A stretch of DNA of 34,429 nt from a virus. Positions 19,424 through 27,874 of the stretch are shown one piece after another. The notes beneath the pieces were generated by a model, which was not told the origin of the DNA, searched no databases, and was given only the letters and a program-made list of their open reading frames with translations. The stretch covers positions 1 through 34,429 of the IMG/VR virus record IMGVR_UViG_3300036860_000070. One strand, 5' to 3'. The translations under genes and the position numbers were made by a program. Within the stretch, counting starts at the first letter, position 1, and each line of letters begins with the position of its first letter.

Positions 19424-20119
19424 ATGCCACTCGACAATCTCATTACGCGGTTCGCAAACGGCGTCGCGACCGCAGGCGACAGCGCCGGCTTCAACAACAT
19501 GAAGGTGCCGGACCCGAGCATCTATCACTGGTTTTTTGAGGACTTCGATCAGTACACCGCCGCGCAGTGGGTGACGGGGGGCGTCGGCGCGCCCGTCGCA
19601 CCGGTGCTGGTGTCCGGGGATGGCGGCATCATTCAGCTCGCCAACTCGGTGGCCAATGGCGACAACAACTGGCTCCAACAGGCGCAGACCGCGTGGTCGA
19701 TCACTGCCGGCAAGCGTCTGTTCTTCCGCGCGCGCGCGGCTCTGAATGCCGTGACGTTCGGCTCGGTCGCGCTCGGCCTGCAGGTGGCGGTGGCGGCCAA
19801 CAACTTCCTGACGCCCGTCAACGGTGTGTTTCTGCGCAAGAGCGCAAGCAATGCCGGCATGGAACTGGTGGTCCGTACCGCTGGGGTCGAGACGGCGTCT
19901 GGCTCGATTGGCGATTACACCGGCGGAATCGTGGACGTGTTCTTCGTGTACGACGGCCAAGGAACCGTCATCGCCGGTGCCAACAACCAACCGTTGGCGT
20001 CGGTGACGCCGGCAGCGTTCACCGGAGTACCACTCAGCATCGTCGTGGGCGTGCAGAACACGTCGGCGGCCTCCCGTGTCTTGGCCGTCGACCAGATTTT
20101 CTGCGCGAAGGAACGGTGA
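19424..20119 (+). CDS. virion structural protein, beta-sandwich-like (231 aa)
   Basis: The chosen start is ATG 19424 (MPLDNLITRFANGVATA) after GGGAGAG. Upstream codons of the frame lie in the terminator. The sequence is beta-rich with few charged residues: YHWFFEDFDQYTAAQWVTGG, then GKRLFFRARAALN, GLQVAVAANN and ASRVLAVDQIFCAKER. The 'W....' start, 'FRARA' strand and final 'VDQIF' strand resemble lectin-like jelly-roll virion proteins that follow capsid genes. It is likely a head-associated decoration or fibre protein. Exact family not recognised. Confidence 0.65.
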   Translation: MPLDNLITRFANGVATAGDSAGFNNMKVPDPSIYHWFFEDFDQYTAAQWVTGGVGAPVAPVLVSGDGGIIQLANSVANGDNNWLQQAQTAWSITAGKRLFFRARAALNAVTFGSVALGLQVAVAANNFLTPVNGVFLRKSASNAGMELVVRTAGVETASGSIGDYTGGIVDVFFVYDGQGTVIAGANNQPLASVTPAAFTGVPLSIVVGVQNTSAASRVLAVDQIFCAKER

Positions 20120-20125
20120 TCGGTC

Positions 20126-20401
20126 ATGCGTTCCGTGCGAATTACGGGCGTCACGGGGACTTCGGCGTGGGTGCCGATCGACACCTATTCACCGGCCCAG
20201 TGCAACGCTCGCGTGTCAGGCGCGGGCAACGGCATTGAGTTCACGCTTGACAACGTGTTCGATACGTCCATCGCTCCTATCGTGATTGCGGCAACGCTCA
20301 TCGATCAGGGCGCGATCCTGCCGCAAGGCGCGCGCGCCGTGCGCGGGACGACGATGGCCCCCGCTGACATTCTCACGGTCTCGCAGCAAGGGATCATGTA
20401 G
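20126..20401 (+). CDS. small virion protein (91 aa)
   Basis: It starts at ATG 20126, six bases after the preceding stop, without a strong ribosome site. The product is beta-rich (RSVRITGVTGTSAWVPIDTY, then GIEFTLDNVFDTSIAPIVIA) with a C-terminal tail ARAVRGTTMAPADILTVSQQG. This 'G....VPID....P..........G......T.DNV......P' layout recurs in small phage proteins near the capsid gene. The size would fit a decoration protein; no catalytic residues are visible. Confidence 0.62.
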   Translation: MRSVRITGVTGTSAWVPIDTYSPAQCNARVSGAGNGIEFTLDNVFDTSIAPIVIAATLIDQGAILPQGARAVRGTTMAPADILTVSQQGIM

Positions 20402-20412
20402 AGGGCGCGCAC

Positions 20413-21045
20413 ATGAAAGGTTTCAAGACGGTCAAAGAGTTCACCTACCCGCGCGAGAAGGGGTTCACCGGCTCCGCCGGTCTCACCCCGGTGCGCGGCT
20501 ACATGCGCGGCGGCAAGATCGAGCGCGCTTCCGTCTCGGATGGGAACGCCGGCACGCTACGTGATGATCCGGTGACCGAGGTCGACCGCTCGCCGCTCGG
20601 CGGGCGCACGGAACTGCGGCCCGGCTACGCTAAGGGCGGGCGCAACTTCATTGCCGGCGCGATCAAGAAGCCCGGCGCGTTGCGCAAGAGTCTCGGCGTG
20701 AAAGCGGGCGACAAGATCCCGGCCGGCAAACTTGCGGCAGCTGCAGAGAAGCCGGGCAAGGTCGGGCGACGCGCGCGGCTCGCGCAGACGCTGCGCAAGA
20801 TGAACCGCGCCGAAGGCGGCAAGGTCAAGAAGGACACCAAGGTTGCCGACGACGACCGCTCGTTCTTGGAGAAGTTGCTCGGCACCGGGACGGCGGGCAA
20901 GACCGGCGAAAAACTCGCGGGTCGTCGCCGGCAGATCGACGATGCCGTGGACGCCGCCGAGCGCGGCTATGCGAAGGGCGGCGAGACCAGGCGCACCGCG
21001 CGGCGCTACGGCGCGTTCGCGCGTAATCCGCTCATCGGCAAATGA
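20413..21045 (+). CDS. basic Gly/Lys-rich virion-associated protein
   Basis: ATG 20413 is preceded by GAGGGCGCGCAC. The 210-residue product is rich in Lys, Arg and Gly with repeated short motifs (RGGKIERA, AKGGRNF, AEGGKVKK, AKGGETRR) and a conserved core AGAIKKPGALRKSLGVKAGD followed by KIPAGKLAAAAEKPGKVGR. The 'GAI..PGAL...LGV..G..IP..KL' core is a recurrent phage motif seen in virion or internal proteins. It probably binds DNA or packs against it in the capsid. No enzymatic motif. The last gene before the third palindrome. Confidence 0.7.
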   Translation: MKGFKTVKEFTYPREKGFTGSAGLTPVRGYMRGGKIERASVSDGNAGTLRDDPVTEVDRSPLGGRTELRPGYAKGGRNFIAGAIKKPGALRKSLGVKAGDKIPAGKLAAAAEKPGKVGRRARLAQTLRKMNRAEGGKVKKDTKVADDDRSFLEKLLGTGTAGKTGEKLAGRRRQIDDAVDAAERGYAKGGETRRTARRYGAFARNPLIGK

Positions 21046-21077
21046 GGTAGCATTCGGCACGGCTGAGTCGCAGGATA

Positions 21078-21087
21078 AGTCCGGACT
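21078..21087. promoter_or_regulatory. palindrome AGTCCGGACT, third copy
   Basis: This copy sits in the 100-bp gap between the basic virion protein and the tail adaptor gene, 59 bases before the next start (21146). It has no clear -10/-35 neighbours. The gap holds no gene. As at 8498 and 15552, it marks a block boundary: head genes end and tail genes begin. Confidence 0.5.
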
Positions 21088-21145
21088 CTGATTTCACACT
21101 TCGGGCGCGCTGAATCTGTGCGCCACGCAAACTGCAGAGGCATGC

Positions 21146-22228
21146 GTGGCGACGTCGGGTTCAGTCTCACAAACGGTTTTCACGACGCGCAAGGTCATCG
21201 ACCATGCGTTCCGTCGCTGCAAGCTGCCCGCGCAGGCGATCACCGTCGAGATGATCGACGTCGCGCGGGATCTCCTGTTCCTGCAACTCTCCGAGCTCCA
21301 GAACAAAGGACTGCCGCTCTGGCGCATTGAGAAGCAGATCCTCGGGATCTACCAAGGCAGCAACGCGTTCGACCTCGACGTCGGCACGGTGGACGTGCTG
21401 AACGCGAACCTGCGCACGCTCCAGCGGATTCTCGGGGAGCCGTCATCGTCCGAAGGCGATGCGGCGCTCGCGTTCGATGGCGACCCGTACACGGCCTGCA
21501 CGCAGATCGCGCCCGGCGGGACGATCACCGTCGAGTACGCGGGACCGACGCCGTTGTCCAATTTCGGCATCCTGCCGAACGCAAACGGCACGTGGAACTT
21601 CCGCATCCAGACCTCCGCCGATGGCGTGACCTGGTTCGATGTGTACGTGAACGCGGCCTACGCAGCGCTGAAGGGGCGCTGGCTGTGGATCGACCGCGAT
21701 CAGCTCATCAACACAGAAGAGAGCGCGTCGCTTAACGACATCCTGTTCTGCCGCATTCAGGCGACCGCGCCAACCGTGCTCGATGTGGCCGAGTTCGTCA
21801 CGGCGAACACGCCGAACGAGATCCCGCTCGCGCGCATCAATCGCGACGACTGGGTCAACTTGCCCGACAAGGTGTTTCAGGGGCGCCCGGTGCAGTTCTG
21901 GCTGGATCGTCAGCGCGACCGGCAGGTGATGCGTATCTGGCCGGCGGCCGACGATGCATCGGACTTCCGGCAGATCGTCGCGTGGTGCCAGATGTACGTT
22001 CAGGACGTCGGCACACTCACGCAGACGCTGGACATTCCGCAGCGTTGGTACAACGCGATCGTGTTCGATCTGGCGTGGCGCGTGGCGATGGAAACGCCGG
22101 ACGTGAAGACCGAACTCGTGCCGCTGCTCAAAGCGCAAGCGGATGAGGCGATGCGCGCCGCGTGGAACGAAGAGGTCGACGCGAGTCCGATCTACCTTCG
22201 GCCGAACTTCTCGGCGTACACGGCTTGA
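21146..22228 (+). CDS. head-tail adaptor, gp4-like, with discoidin-like insertion
   Basis: The start is GTG 21146 (GAGG site 8 bases upstream); 360 residues. The N-terminal about 95 residues (FRRCKLPAQAITVEMIDVAR, LQNKGLPLWRIEKQILGIYQ) and the C-terminal 135 residues (PLARINRDDWVNLPDKVFQG, PAADDASDFRQIVAWCQMYV, QRWYNAIVFDLAWRVAMETP) form one helical module typical of phage tail-accessory proteins that bind the portal, as P22 gp4 does. Between them (about 98-215) sits a beta domain: AFDGDPYTACTQIAPGGTIT, LSNFGILPNANGTWNFRIQT, ADGVTWFDVYV. This is the hallmark order of a discoidin/F5-8C-like carbohydrate-binding domain. The domain is an insertion into the adaptor and may face outward. No active-site residues of a lysozyme are seen. 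Confidence 0.72.
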   Translation: MATSGSVSQTVFTTRKVIDHAFRRCKLPAQAITVEMIDVARDLLFLQLSELQNKGLPLWRIEKQILGIYQGSNAFDLDVGTVDVLNANLRTLQRILGEPSSSEGDAALAFDGDPYTACTQIAPGGTITVEYAGPTPLSNFGILPNANGTWNFRIQTSADGVTWFDVYVNAAYAALKGRWLWIDRDQLINTEESASLNDILFCRIQATAPTVLDVAEFVTANTPNEIPLARINRDDWVNLPDKVFQGRPVQFWLDRQRDRQVMRIWPAADDASDFRQIVAWCQMYVQDVGTLTQTLDIPQRWYNAIVFDLAWRVAMETPDVKTELVPLLKAQADEAMRAAWNEEVDASPIYLRPNFSAYTA

Positions 22229-22237
22229 GGAAGACGC

Positions 22238-22567
22238 ATGCCCATCTTCCTTGATCCGACCGGACGCACCACCTACGGCATCGGTGTCTGCGACCGCTGC
22301 CACTTCAAGTTCTTCCTCGACGAACTGTTCAGCGATCCGAATTCGCCGGGGCTCAAGGTCTGCATCGACGACTTGGACCAGTACGACCCGTACCGCCTGC
22401 CGGCGCGGCAGAGCGAGCGGATCGACCTGCCGTTCGTGCGCCCCGACGTGCCGCTCACCGATCACGCAGCGCCCGTGACGCCGGTCCGGGCGACCGAGGA
22501 CCAGGCTGTGCGCGACACCGAGGATGACGAGATCCGCGAGCCGTCCGGCTGGACGGTGCCGCCGTGA
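22238..22567 (+). CDS. small zinc-ribbon-like tail-region protein
   Basis: ATG 22238 is preceded by AGGAAGACGC. The 109-residue product opens MPIFLDPTGRTTYGIGVCDR and has CDRCHFKFFLDELFSDPNSP then LKVCIDDLDQYDP. This is a CxxC and a third Cys at a distance, in the layout of a metal-binding finger common in phage tail-region proteins of about 100 residues. The C-terminal part is Pro- and Asp-rich and probably disordered. Virion association is inferred from position between adaptor and fibre genes. Confidence 0.66.
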   Translation: MPIFLDPTGRTTYGIGVCDRCHFKFFLDELFSDPNSPGLKVCIDDLDQYDPYRLPARQSERIDLPFVRPDVPLTDHAAPVTPVRATEDQAVRDTEDDEIREPSGWTVPP

Positions 22568-23019
22568 GCGTCTTCGTCGAGCGGTTCGTCAAGATTCCGG
22601 AGTTGCCGCCAGCGACCACGCCGCTCACCGGCGCTGAGTTGTTCGAAGCCGTGCAGGGCAGCGTGAGCGTGCGGCTCACAGCGGCCGACCTGGTTGCCCC
22701 GGTCATCGCGCTCAACCTGCAGGCGGCACCGCTTGCCGCCGGGGCCAACAACGATTTCGCGCTCGCCGTCTTCGTCGGCTTTCTGGACTTGGACACGACA
22801 GCCGGCGCGGCGCAGCTCACCGGGATGTTCGCGCAGTTCAACGGGCAGGTCGTCACGATCAGCAACACCGGCCCGAACCTGCTGACGCTATCGGCGAACA
22901 GCGGCCTGTCCTTTCCCGCAAATCGCTTTCGCCTGCCCGCAAACGTCGGCGTCGTCGCGAACGGCAGCTACACGCTTCGCTACTGCGCGCCCCTCTCTCA
23001 ATGGTTGGCACTCTCATGA
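22564..23019 (+). CDS. fibre-associated structural protein (151 aa)
   Basis: The start is GTG 22564, overlapping the previous stop. The first 40 residues (VERFVKIPELPPATTPLTGA, ELFEAVQGSVSVRLTAADLV) are the recurrent N-terminal module of phage tail fibres, which often precedes triple beta-helix stalks. The rest is beta-rich (NLLTLSANSGLSFPANRFRL, ANGSYTLRYCAPLSQWLALS). Short length suggests a fibre adaptor or baseplate piece rather than a full fibre. It overlaps the next gene by four bases. Confidence 0.66.
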   Translation: MSVFVERFVKIPELPPATTPLTGAELFEAVQGSVSVRLTAADLVAPVIALNLQAAPLAAGANNDFALAVFVGFLDLDTTAGAAQLTGMFAQFNGQVVTISNTGPNLLTLSANSGLSFPANRFRLPANVGVVANGSYTLRYCAPLSQWLALS

Positions 23020-25541
23020 AGAAACTCATCTCGGCCTTGCTCCCGCTGCTGCTCGCGTTCGCGGCTCATGCGCAAACGGCCTATCCGCTGTTCCAGCCGT
23101 CCGACGGCATCATGGTCGGCGACGTCAATACTTACGTGACAACGTCGGCGGCTGCGAGCGATGTCATTTCGCTGTGGGGTGGCACGTGCAACGCGAGCGC
23201 GTTCCTGCGTGGAGACGGCAGTTGCGGAGTGCCGCCGGGCACGGGCGTGACGAGCGTGGGATTGTCAGCGCCGTCAGTATTCAGTGTGACCGGATCGCCG
23301 ATCACAACGAGCGGAACGCTCGCGCTTGCGTTCGCATCCGGGCAGCCCGCTAACCAATTTCTCGCAACGCCGAATGGTTCGAGCGGCGCGCTCGGGCTGC
23401 GCGCCATCGTTGCGGGCGATCTGCCACTGATCAGTCTGACAAGCGGCGTGACGGGCACGCTGCCGGTTGCGAACGGCGGCACGGGCGCGACGACACTCAC
23501 GGGCGTTCTGCGCGGCAACGGCACGTCCCCATTCACCTCGGCCGCTAGCGCGGACGTGATCAGCCTGTGGTCAGGCACGTGCAACGCCTCCTCGTTCTTG
23601 CGCGGTGACGGTGCATGCGCGAGTCCCGCCGGCGGCACGCCTGCCGGTCCGAATCAGTCGGTGCAATTCAACAATAGCGGTGCGTTTGGCGGCGATGCAG
23701 ATCTACTGTGGGACAGCGCCGCCAACACACTCACACTGGCCACGGGGTCTGCTATCCAACCGGCGTCCGGTGGCAGTCTCGCGATCGGTCAGAGCGCCGG
23801 CAATTCCTCGTTGACGCTGCGCGCGGCAGGCGGTTCCAACCTGCTCTTTCAGACGAACGGAACGACTCGGCTCACGATGAATGCATCGGGCGCGTGGCTC
23901 ATCGGTGGCACCGAGGGCACCGCCGGGCAGGTGCTCACATCGAGCGGCGTGGGTGCCGCGCCGACGTGGGCCGCAGCCGGCGGGGGCGGAAGCCCAGGCG
24001 GCTCAGACACCGCCGTACAGTTCAACGACGCAGGCGTATTCGGCGGGCAAAGCACGCTGTTCACGTTTGACAAGACAACGAACATGGTCGGGGTCGGATC
24101 TACCGCCAACACTGGGATCGTTCAAGGTCGGAACAACCCGAGCACCGGCAACGGTGGAGCGCTGAGAGTTGCGGGCGGCGATGGCGGCAGCAACGGTTCC
24201 GGCGGATTCATAACTGTAAGAGGCGGCGCGGGCAACGGTGCCGGCAACAACGGCGGCGGCGTAATTGTAGCCGGCGGCATCCCGGCCGATGGAAACGGCG
24301 GGTCGATAGCTCTCAGCGGACAAAGCGGGGTGGGCACCAGCCGAACTGGCAGCGCAATTTCTCTTTCGGGTGGCGACTCTACGAACGCGGTTGCGGGCGG
24401 TGCGATCACTGCAGATGCGGGCCGAGGCGGTGCTACAGGAAACGGCGGACTGTTGACGCTGACTGCCGGGCAAGGCGGAACGACATCCGGTGATGGCGGT
24501 CTCGCGACTCTGCGCGGTGGATCAGCGGGAGCAAACGGGGCCGGTGGCGGTGTAGCCATCACTGGCCGCAACGCTGCGGGAACTGCGCAGGTCGGCGGCA
24601 GCATCAGCATAACCGCGGGCAACGGCATCACGTCAGGTGCGGCCGGTAACGTAACGATCACTGCCGGATCTTCTCCGTCTGGCACGGATGGTTCCGTCAG
24701 CATCGCGACGAATGCGGCGAGCACTCGTCTTACGATTGACGGGACCGGCGCATGGCTGATGGCGGGAACTACGCCCGGCGCTGCAACGAACGTTCTCACG
24801 TCGAACGGTGCGGGAGCTGCGCCGACGTGGCAGGCGGTTCCTGCAACCGCGCCCGGCGGCTCGACCACTCAGGTTCAGTTCAACAACGCCGGCGCATTCG
24901 GCGGCGACGCCGGCATGACCTACAACTCCGGTACGGATACTTTGAGTATCGGTACTGTCACGGCTGCAACCGCAATCACGGTCGCCGGGCAAAACGTCTG
25001 CCAAGCGAACGGCACGAACTGCCCCGCCGCGGCATCGAACATCGTTTGCACTACCTCCTGCGATATCTCGACACTGACGGTCGGCAACTTCGCAACGGTC
25101 TACAAGACCGCAGCCACGTCGAGGAACAGCACGACGACTCCGGCCGATGATCCAGACTTGATCTTTACGAACGCGCCAAACGGCGCGACGTACATCATGG
25201 ATGCGTTCATCAACTGGGATCAGAACGGTGCAACGACGAACGGCATCACGTTGCGACCCATCGCTGGTTCCGTAACAACTCAGAACCGGCTGTGCACTAC
25301 GGCGGCGAATACATCGTCGGCGAATATCTCCCCGCAATCGAACGGCAACAACCCGAACGCCGACCTTATCTTTACGGCTAGCGGCGGTGGCGGAACGCTG
25401 CGTGTGGCGACTTGCAACGCGAGCTTCACGACCTTCGCAGCGGCCGCCTCATTCGCATTCCAATGGGCGCAGGCGGCTTCGGTAGCCACCAACACCGACG
25501 TCAACGCCGGATCGTGGTATCGAGTGCAGAGGGTCCAGTGA
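23016..25541 (+). CDS. large repetitive tail fibre-like protein with signal peptide
   Basis: The chosen start is ATG 23016 (MKKLISALLPLLLAFAAHAQ), 841 residues. ATG 23001, in frame, would add five residues. The N-terminus is a textbook signal peptide (KK, hydrophobic core, AHA-QT cleavage). The body has imperfect repeats: SDVISLWGGTCNASAFLRGD and a second copy of this about 140 residues later; AVQFNDAGVFGG-type units three times (near nt 23660, 24010, 24870); WLIGGTEG..LTSSGVGAAP twice. A Gly-rich collagen-like region follows (nt 24130-24710; GGDGGSNGSGGF). The C-terminus (from about nt 25000) holds several Cys and a beta-rich domain, the probable receptor-binding end. Most phage fibres lack a signal peptide, so this one may be exported or assembled at the envelope. 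Confidence 0.78.
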   Translation: MKKLISALLPLLLAFAAHAQTAYPLFQPSDGIMVGDVNTYVTTSAAASDVISLWGGTCNASAFLRGDGSCGVPPGTGVTSVGLSAPSVFSVTGSPITTSGTLALAFASGQPANQFLATPNGSSGALGLRAIVAGDLPLISLTSGVTGTLPVANGGTGATTLTGVLRGNGTSPFTSAASADVISLWSGTCNASSFLRGDGACASPAGGTPAGPNQSVQFNNSGAFGGDADLLWDSAANTLTLATGSAIQPASGGSLAIGQSAGNSSLTLRAAGGSNLLFQTNGTTRLTMNASGAWLIGGTEGTAGQVLTSSGVGAAPTWAAAGGGGSPGGSDTAVQFNDAGVFGGQSTLFTFDKTTNMVGVGSTANTGIVQGRNNPSTGNGGALRVAGGDGGSNGSGGFITVRGGAGNGAGNNGGGVIVAGGIPADGNGGSIALSGQSGVGTSRTGSAISLSGGDSTNAVAGGAITADAGRGGATGNGGLLTLTAGQGGTTSGDGGLATLRGGSAGANGAGGGVAITGRNAAGTAQVGGSISITAGNGITSGAAGNVTITAGSSPSGTDGSVSIATNAASTRLTIDGTGAWLMAGTTPGAATNVLTSNGAGAAPTWQAVPATAPGGSTTQVQFNNAGAFGGDAGMTYNSGTDTLSIGTVTAATAITVAGQNVCQANGTNCPAAASNIVCTTSCDISTLTVGNFATVYKTAATSRNSTTTPADDPDLIFTNAPNGATYIMDAFINWDQNGATTNGITLRPIAGSVTTQNRLCTTAANTSSANISPQSNGNNPNADLIFTASGGGGTLRVATCNASFTTFAAAASFAFQWAQAASVATNTDVNAGSWYRVQRVQ

Positions 25542-25573
25542 TGGACCACGCCGCCATGATCGGAGATCAGTAA

Positions 25574-26221
25574 ATGGCGCAGGCGATGACATTCACATCG
25601 CTCAAGGAGGACATCCGCCGTTATCTGGAGCGCGGGTCGCCGCCGGACACGCAGGTGTTCGAGCAGATCCCGCGCCTGATCGCGCTCGCCGAGCGCGCTA
25701 TCGCCGAGGACTTGAAGATTCAGGGCTTCATCGAAGTCCTGACGCAGAACCTGCAGCCCGGCGTGTCGGTGTATCAGAAGCCGGACCGCTGGCGCGACAC
25801 GGTCTCGATGCAGTTCGGCACCGGACTCACGCTCAACACGCGCACACCGTTGTTCGCGCGTGCGTATGAGTATTGCCGCGCATATTGGCCCGACTCCGCC
25901 GAACGGTCGGTGCCCGAGTTCTACGCGGACTACGACTACTACCACTGGCTGATCGTGCCGACGCCGGACGCTGCCTATCCGTGGGAGATCAGCGTGTATC
26001 AGCAACCCGCGCTGCTCGATGACGTGAACCAGACGAACTGGTTGACCGATTACATGCCGAACGCGCTGCTGTATCGGTCGCTGGTGGAGTCCGAGCCGTT
26101 CTTGAAGGAAGACGAGCGCATCAACATCTGGCGCGAGCTGTACCAGGAACGCATCGGTGCCGTGAACGTGCAGGACTTGAAGAAGATCGTTGATCGCTCG
26201 ACGGCGAGGACGGAAGCATGA
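25574..26221 (+). CDS. phage adaptor protein (SU10-adaptor-like)
   Basis: ATG 25574 follows GGAGATCAGTAA. The 215-residue product is mostly helical. It has FTSLKEDIRRYLERGSPPDT, RLIALAERAIAEDLKIQGFI, a beta block VLTQNLQPGVSVYQKPDRWR and WEISVYQQPALLDDVNQTNW, then a final TDYMPNALLYRSLVESEPFL with ERINIWRELYQERI. This is the pattern of phage adaptor proteins that join portal and tail in short-tailed phages, named after phage SU10. It stands between two fibre genes and shares the last four bases with the next. No Walker or protease motif is present. Confidence 0.78.
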   Translation: MAQAMTFTSLKEDIRRYLERGSPPDTQVFEQIPRLIALAERAIAEDLKIQGFIEVLTQNLQPGVSVYQKPDRWRDTVSMQFGTGLTLNTRTPLFARAYEYCRAYWPDSAERSVPEFYADYDYYHWLIVPTPDAAYPWEISVYQQPALLDDVNQTNWLTDYMPNALLYRSLVESEPFLKEDERINIWRELYQERIGAVNVQDLKKIVDRSTARTEA

Positions 26222-27870
26222 GTTGGGTGCAAGTCTTCGGCGGTCAGACGGTCTATCCCGCACAGCTCACGTATCTGCCGTTGGCGCTGTCGACGGATGT
26301 GACGCTCGAGTGGCCCGTTGAGCAGGCAATGCCCGGCGCTCTCGTCTTTGCCGACATCATTGACGTGGACGCGAGCGCTCCGGGACTTTCGATCACGTTG
26401 CCGGCGGCGGACGAAGGATCGAACGGCGCGGCCACGCTGATCAACAATCTGGGGGCGAACACTGTCACGGTGCGCAACGCTATCGGCGGGACAGTGCTGT
26501 CGCTTCCGTCCGGCACGGCGTGGGAAGTCTACCTTGCCGACAACACGACGCCGGCGGGCGTGTGGCGCACGTTCCAGTTCGGCGCGTCAGTCTCGGTCGT
26601 TAACGCCGCCGCGCTCGCCGGTGCCGGGCTCAAGGCGATCGGCTCGACCCTCAACCAGTCGATGCCGTCGCGTCCGTTCTCCGTCAACTACGTGGTCGTC
26701 GATTCTGATCGAGCGCAGGCGCTGGTGTGGACCGGAGGTCTCGGGCTGTTCACGCTGCCGGCACCCGGCGCGGTGGGATCGGATTGGTTCATTGGCGTGC
26801 GCAATTCCGGGAGCGGCGATCTTTCCGTGACGCCGCCCGGCGGCGTACTGATTGACGGCGCGGCATCGAAGACGTTCCCGCCGACAGCGTCGGCGTTTAT
26901 CGTCTGTGATGGCGCTAGCTACTTCACGCTCGGCTTCGGATCGGGCGCAGGCGGTGCCGGCAGCGGCTTCGATTTCGTGACGATTGACGTGGCCGGGGCC
27001 GGCAACTTCGTGCTGGCCGGTGCGCAGCTCAACCGTATCGGCTATCAGTTCATCGGCGTGCTCACCGGTACGCGGAACATCATCGTTCCGAATACGACGC
27101 AGGAGTATTGGGTGACGAACTCAACGACCGGTGCGTTCTCGCTGTTCGTCAAGACGGTCGCGCAAGTCCCCGGCGTCGAGGTGTTGCAGACGCAGCGAAA
27201 TATCCTCTACTGCGACGGCACCAACGTCGTCCCGGCAGAGTCATCGAGTGTGTCGTTCCCGATTGCCATCAACCAGGGCGGCACCGGCGCGACTACGGCG
27301 ACGAACGCGCTGATCAATCTCGGCGGCACCGCAGTCGGCCGCGCGGTGTTCACGGCGGTCGATCAGGCAGCTGCGCGTGCGGCGATGAGTGCGGTGCCGA
27401 CGTCGCGGGCGATCAATACGGGTGCCGGCTTGACCGGCGGCGGGGATCTCACGGCGGACCGCACCCTTGCGCTCGCAGCGAACATCCCGACGTTCGAACA
27501 AGGTTCCTATGTTGGGAGTTTCACTGGATTCACGGCGGCGCAGAACCACACGATTCACTACTGCCGCGTTGGCAACATCGTGCTGCTCGCCGTCGATCAG
27601 TTCGCAGGAACGAGCAACTCGACGTCCTTCGCCGAGAACAGCGGCAACATGCCGGTGTCCATCAGGCCATCGGATACCGTCGAGACCAACGTGTTCTCCG
27701 CTACCGACAGCGGGGCCGGTGCCGTGGCAAGTGCCCGGATTGCGACGAACGGCAATATGACCTTCTTTCGCTGGTCCGGCTCTGGCAGCTGGTTCAACGC
27801 CGGGTCGAAGGGCATCAGCGGAGTGCCGTCCGCTGCCTTGGTCTCAATGACATACATCATCGGGACGTGA
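26218..27870 (+). CDS. tail fibre protein (550 aa)
   Basis: The start is ATG 26218, overlapping the previous stop. The N-terminal part (QVFGGQTVYPAQLTYLPLAL, then LEWPVEQAMPGALVFADIID) is the usual attachment module of phage fibres. It is followed by repeated jelly-roll-like strands (TLPAADEGSNGAATLINNLG, LFTLPAPGAVGSDWFIGVRN). A stalk region with PIAINQGGTGATTATNALIN and AVDQAAARAAMSAVPTSRAI follows, the typical 'GGTGATT..NA..NLG' fibre motif. The C-terminal 120 residues (SYVGSFTGFTAAQNHTIHYC) are the likely receptor-binding head. No enzymatic motif is seen; it is a fibre rather than a depolymerising spike. Confidence 0.82.
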   Translation: MSWVQVFGGQTVYPAQLTYLPLALSTDVTLEWPVEQAMPGALVFADIIDVDASAPGLSITLPAADEGSNGAATLINNLGANTVTVRNAIGGTVLSLPSGTAWEVYLADNTTPAGVWRTFQFGASVSVVNAAALAGAGLKAIGSTLNQSMPSRPFSVNYVVVDSDRAQALVWTGGLGLFTLPAPGAVGSDWFIGVRNSGSGDLSVTPPGGVLIDGAASKTFPPTASAFIVCDGASYFTLGFGSGAGGAGSGFDFVTIDVAGAGNFVLAGAQLNRIGYQFIGVLTGTRNIIVPNTTQEYWVTNSTTGAFSLFVKTVAQVPGVEVLQTQRNILYCDGTNVVPAESSSVSFPIAINQGGTGATTATNALINLGGTAVGRAVFTAVDQAAARAAMSAVPTSRAINTGAGLTGGGDLTADRTLALAANIPTFEQGSYVGSFTGFTAAQNHTIHYCRVGNIVLLAVDQFAGTSNSTSFAENSGNMPVSIRPSDTVETNVFSATDSGAGAVASARIATNGNMTFFRWSGSGSWFNAGSKGISGVPSAALVSMTYIIGT

Positions 27871-27874
27871 AGCA

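Noticed and set aside
21443-22465. Minus-strand open frame of 340 codons over the adaptor gene
   Set aside because: Rich in Arg, His and Val with no motif; the plus-strand adaptor has a ribosome site and recognisable blocks.
24130-24710. Gly-rich repeated stretch that could be mistaken for a CRISPR or tandem array
   Set aside because: The units are irregular codon-level repeats within one fibre gene, without identical repeats or unique spacers.
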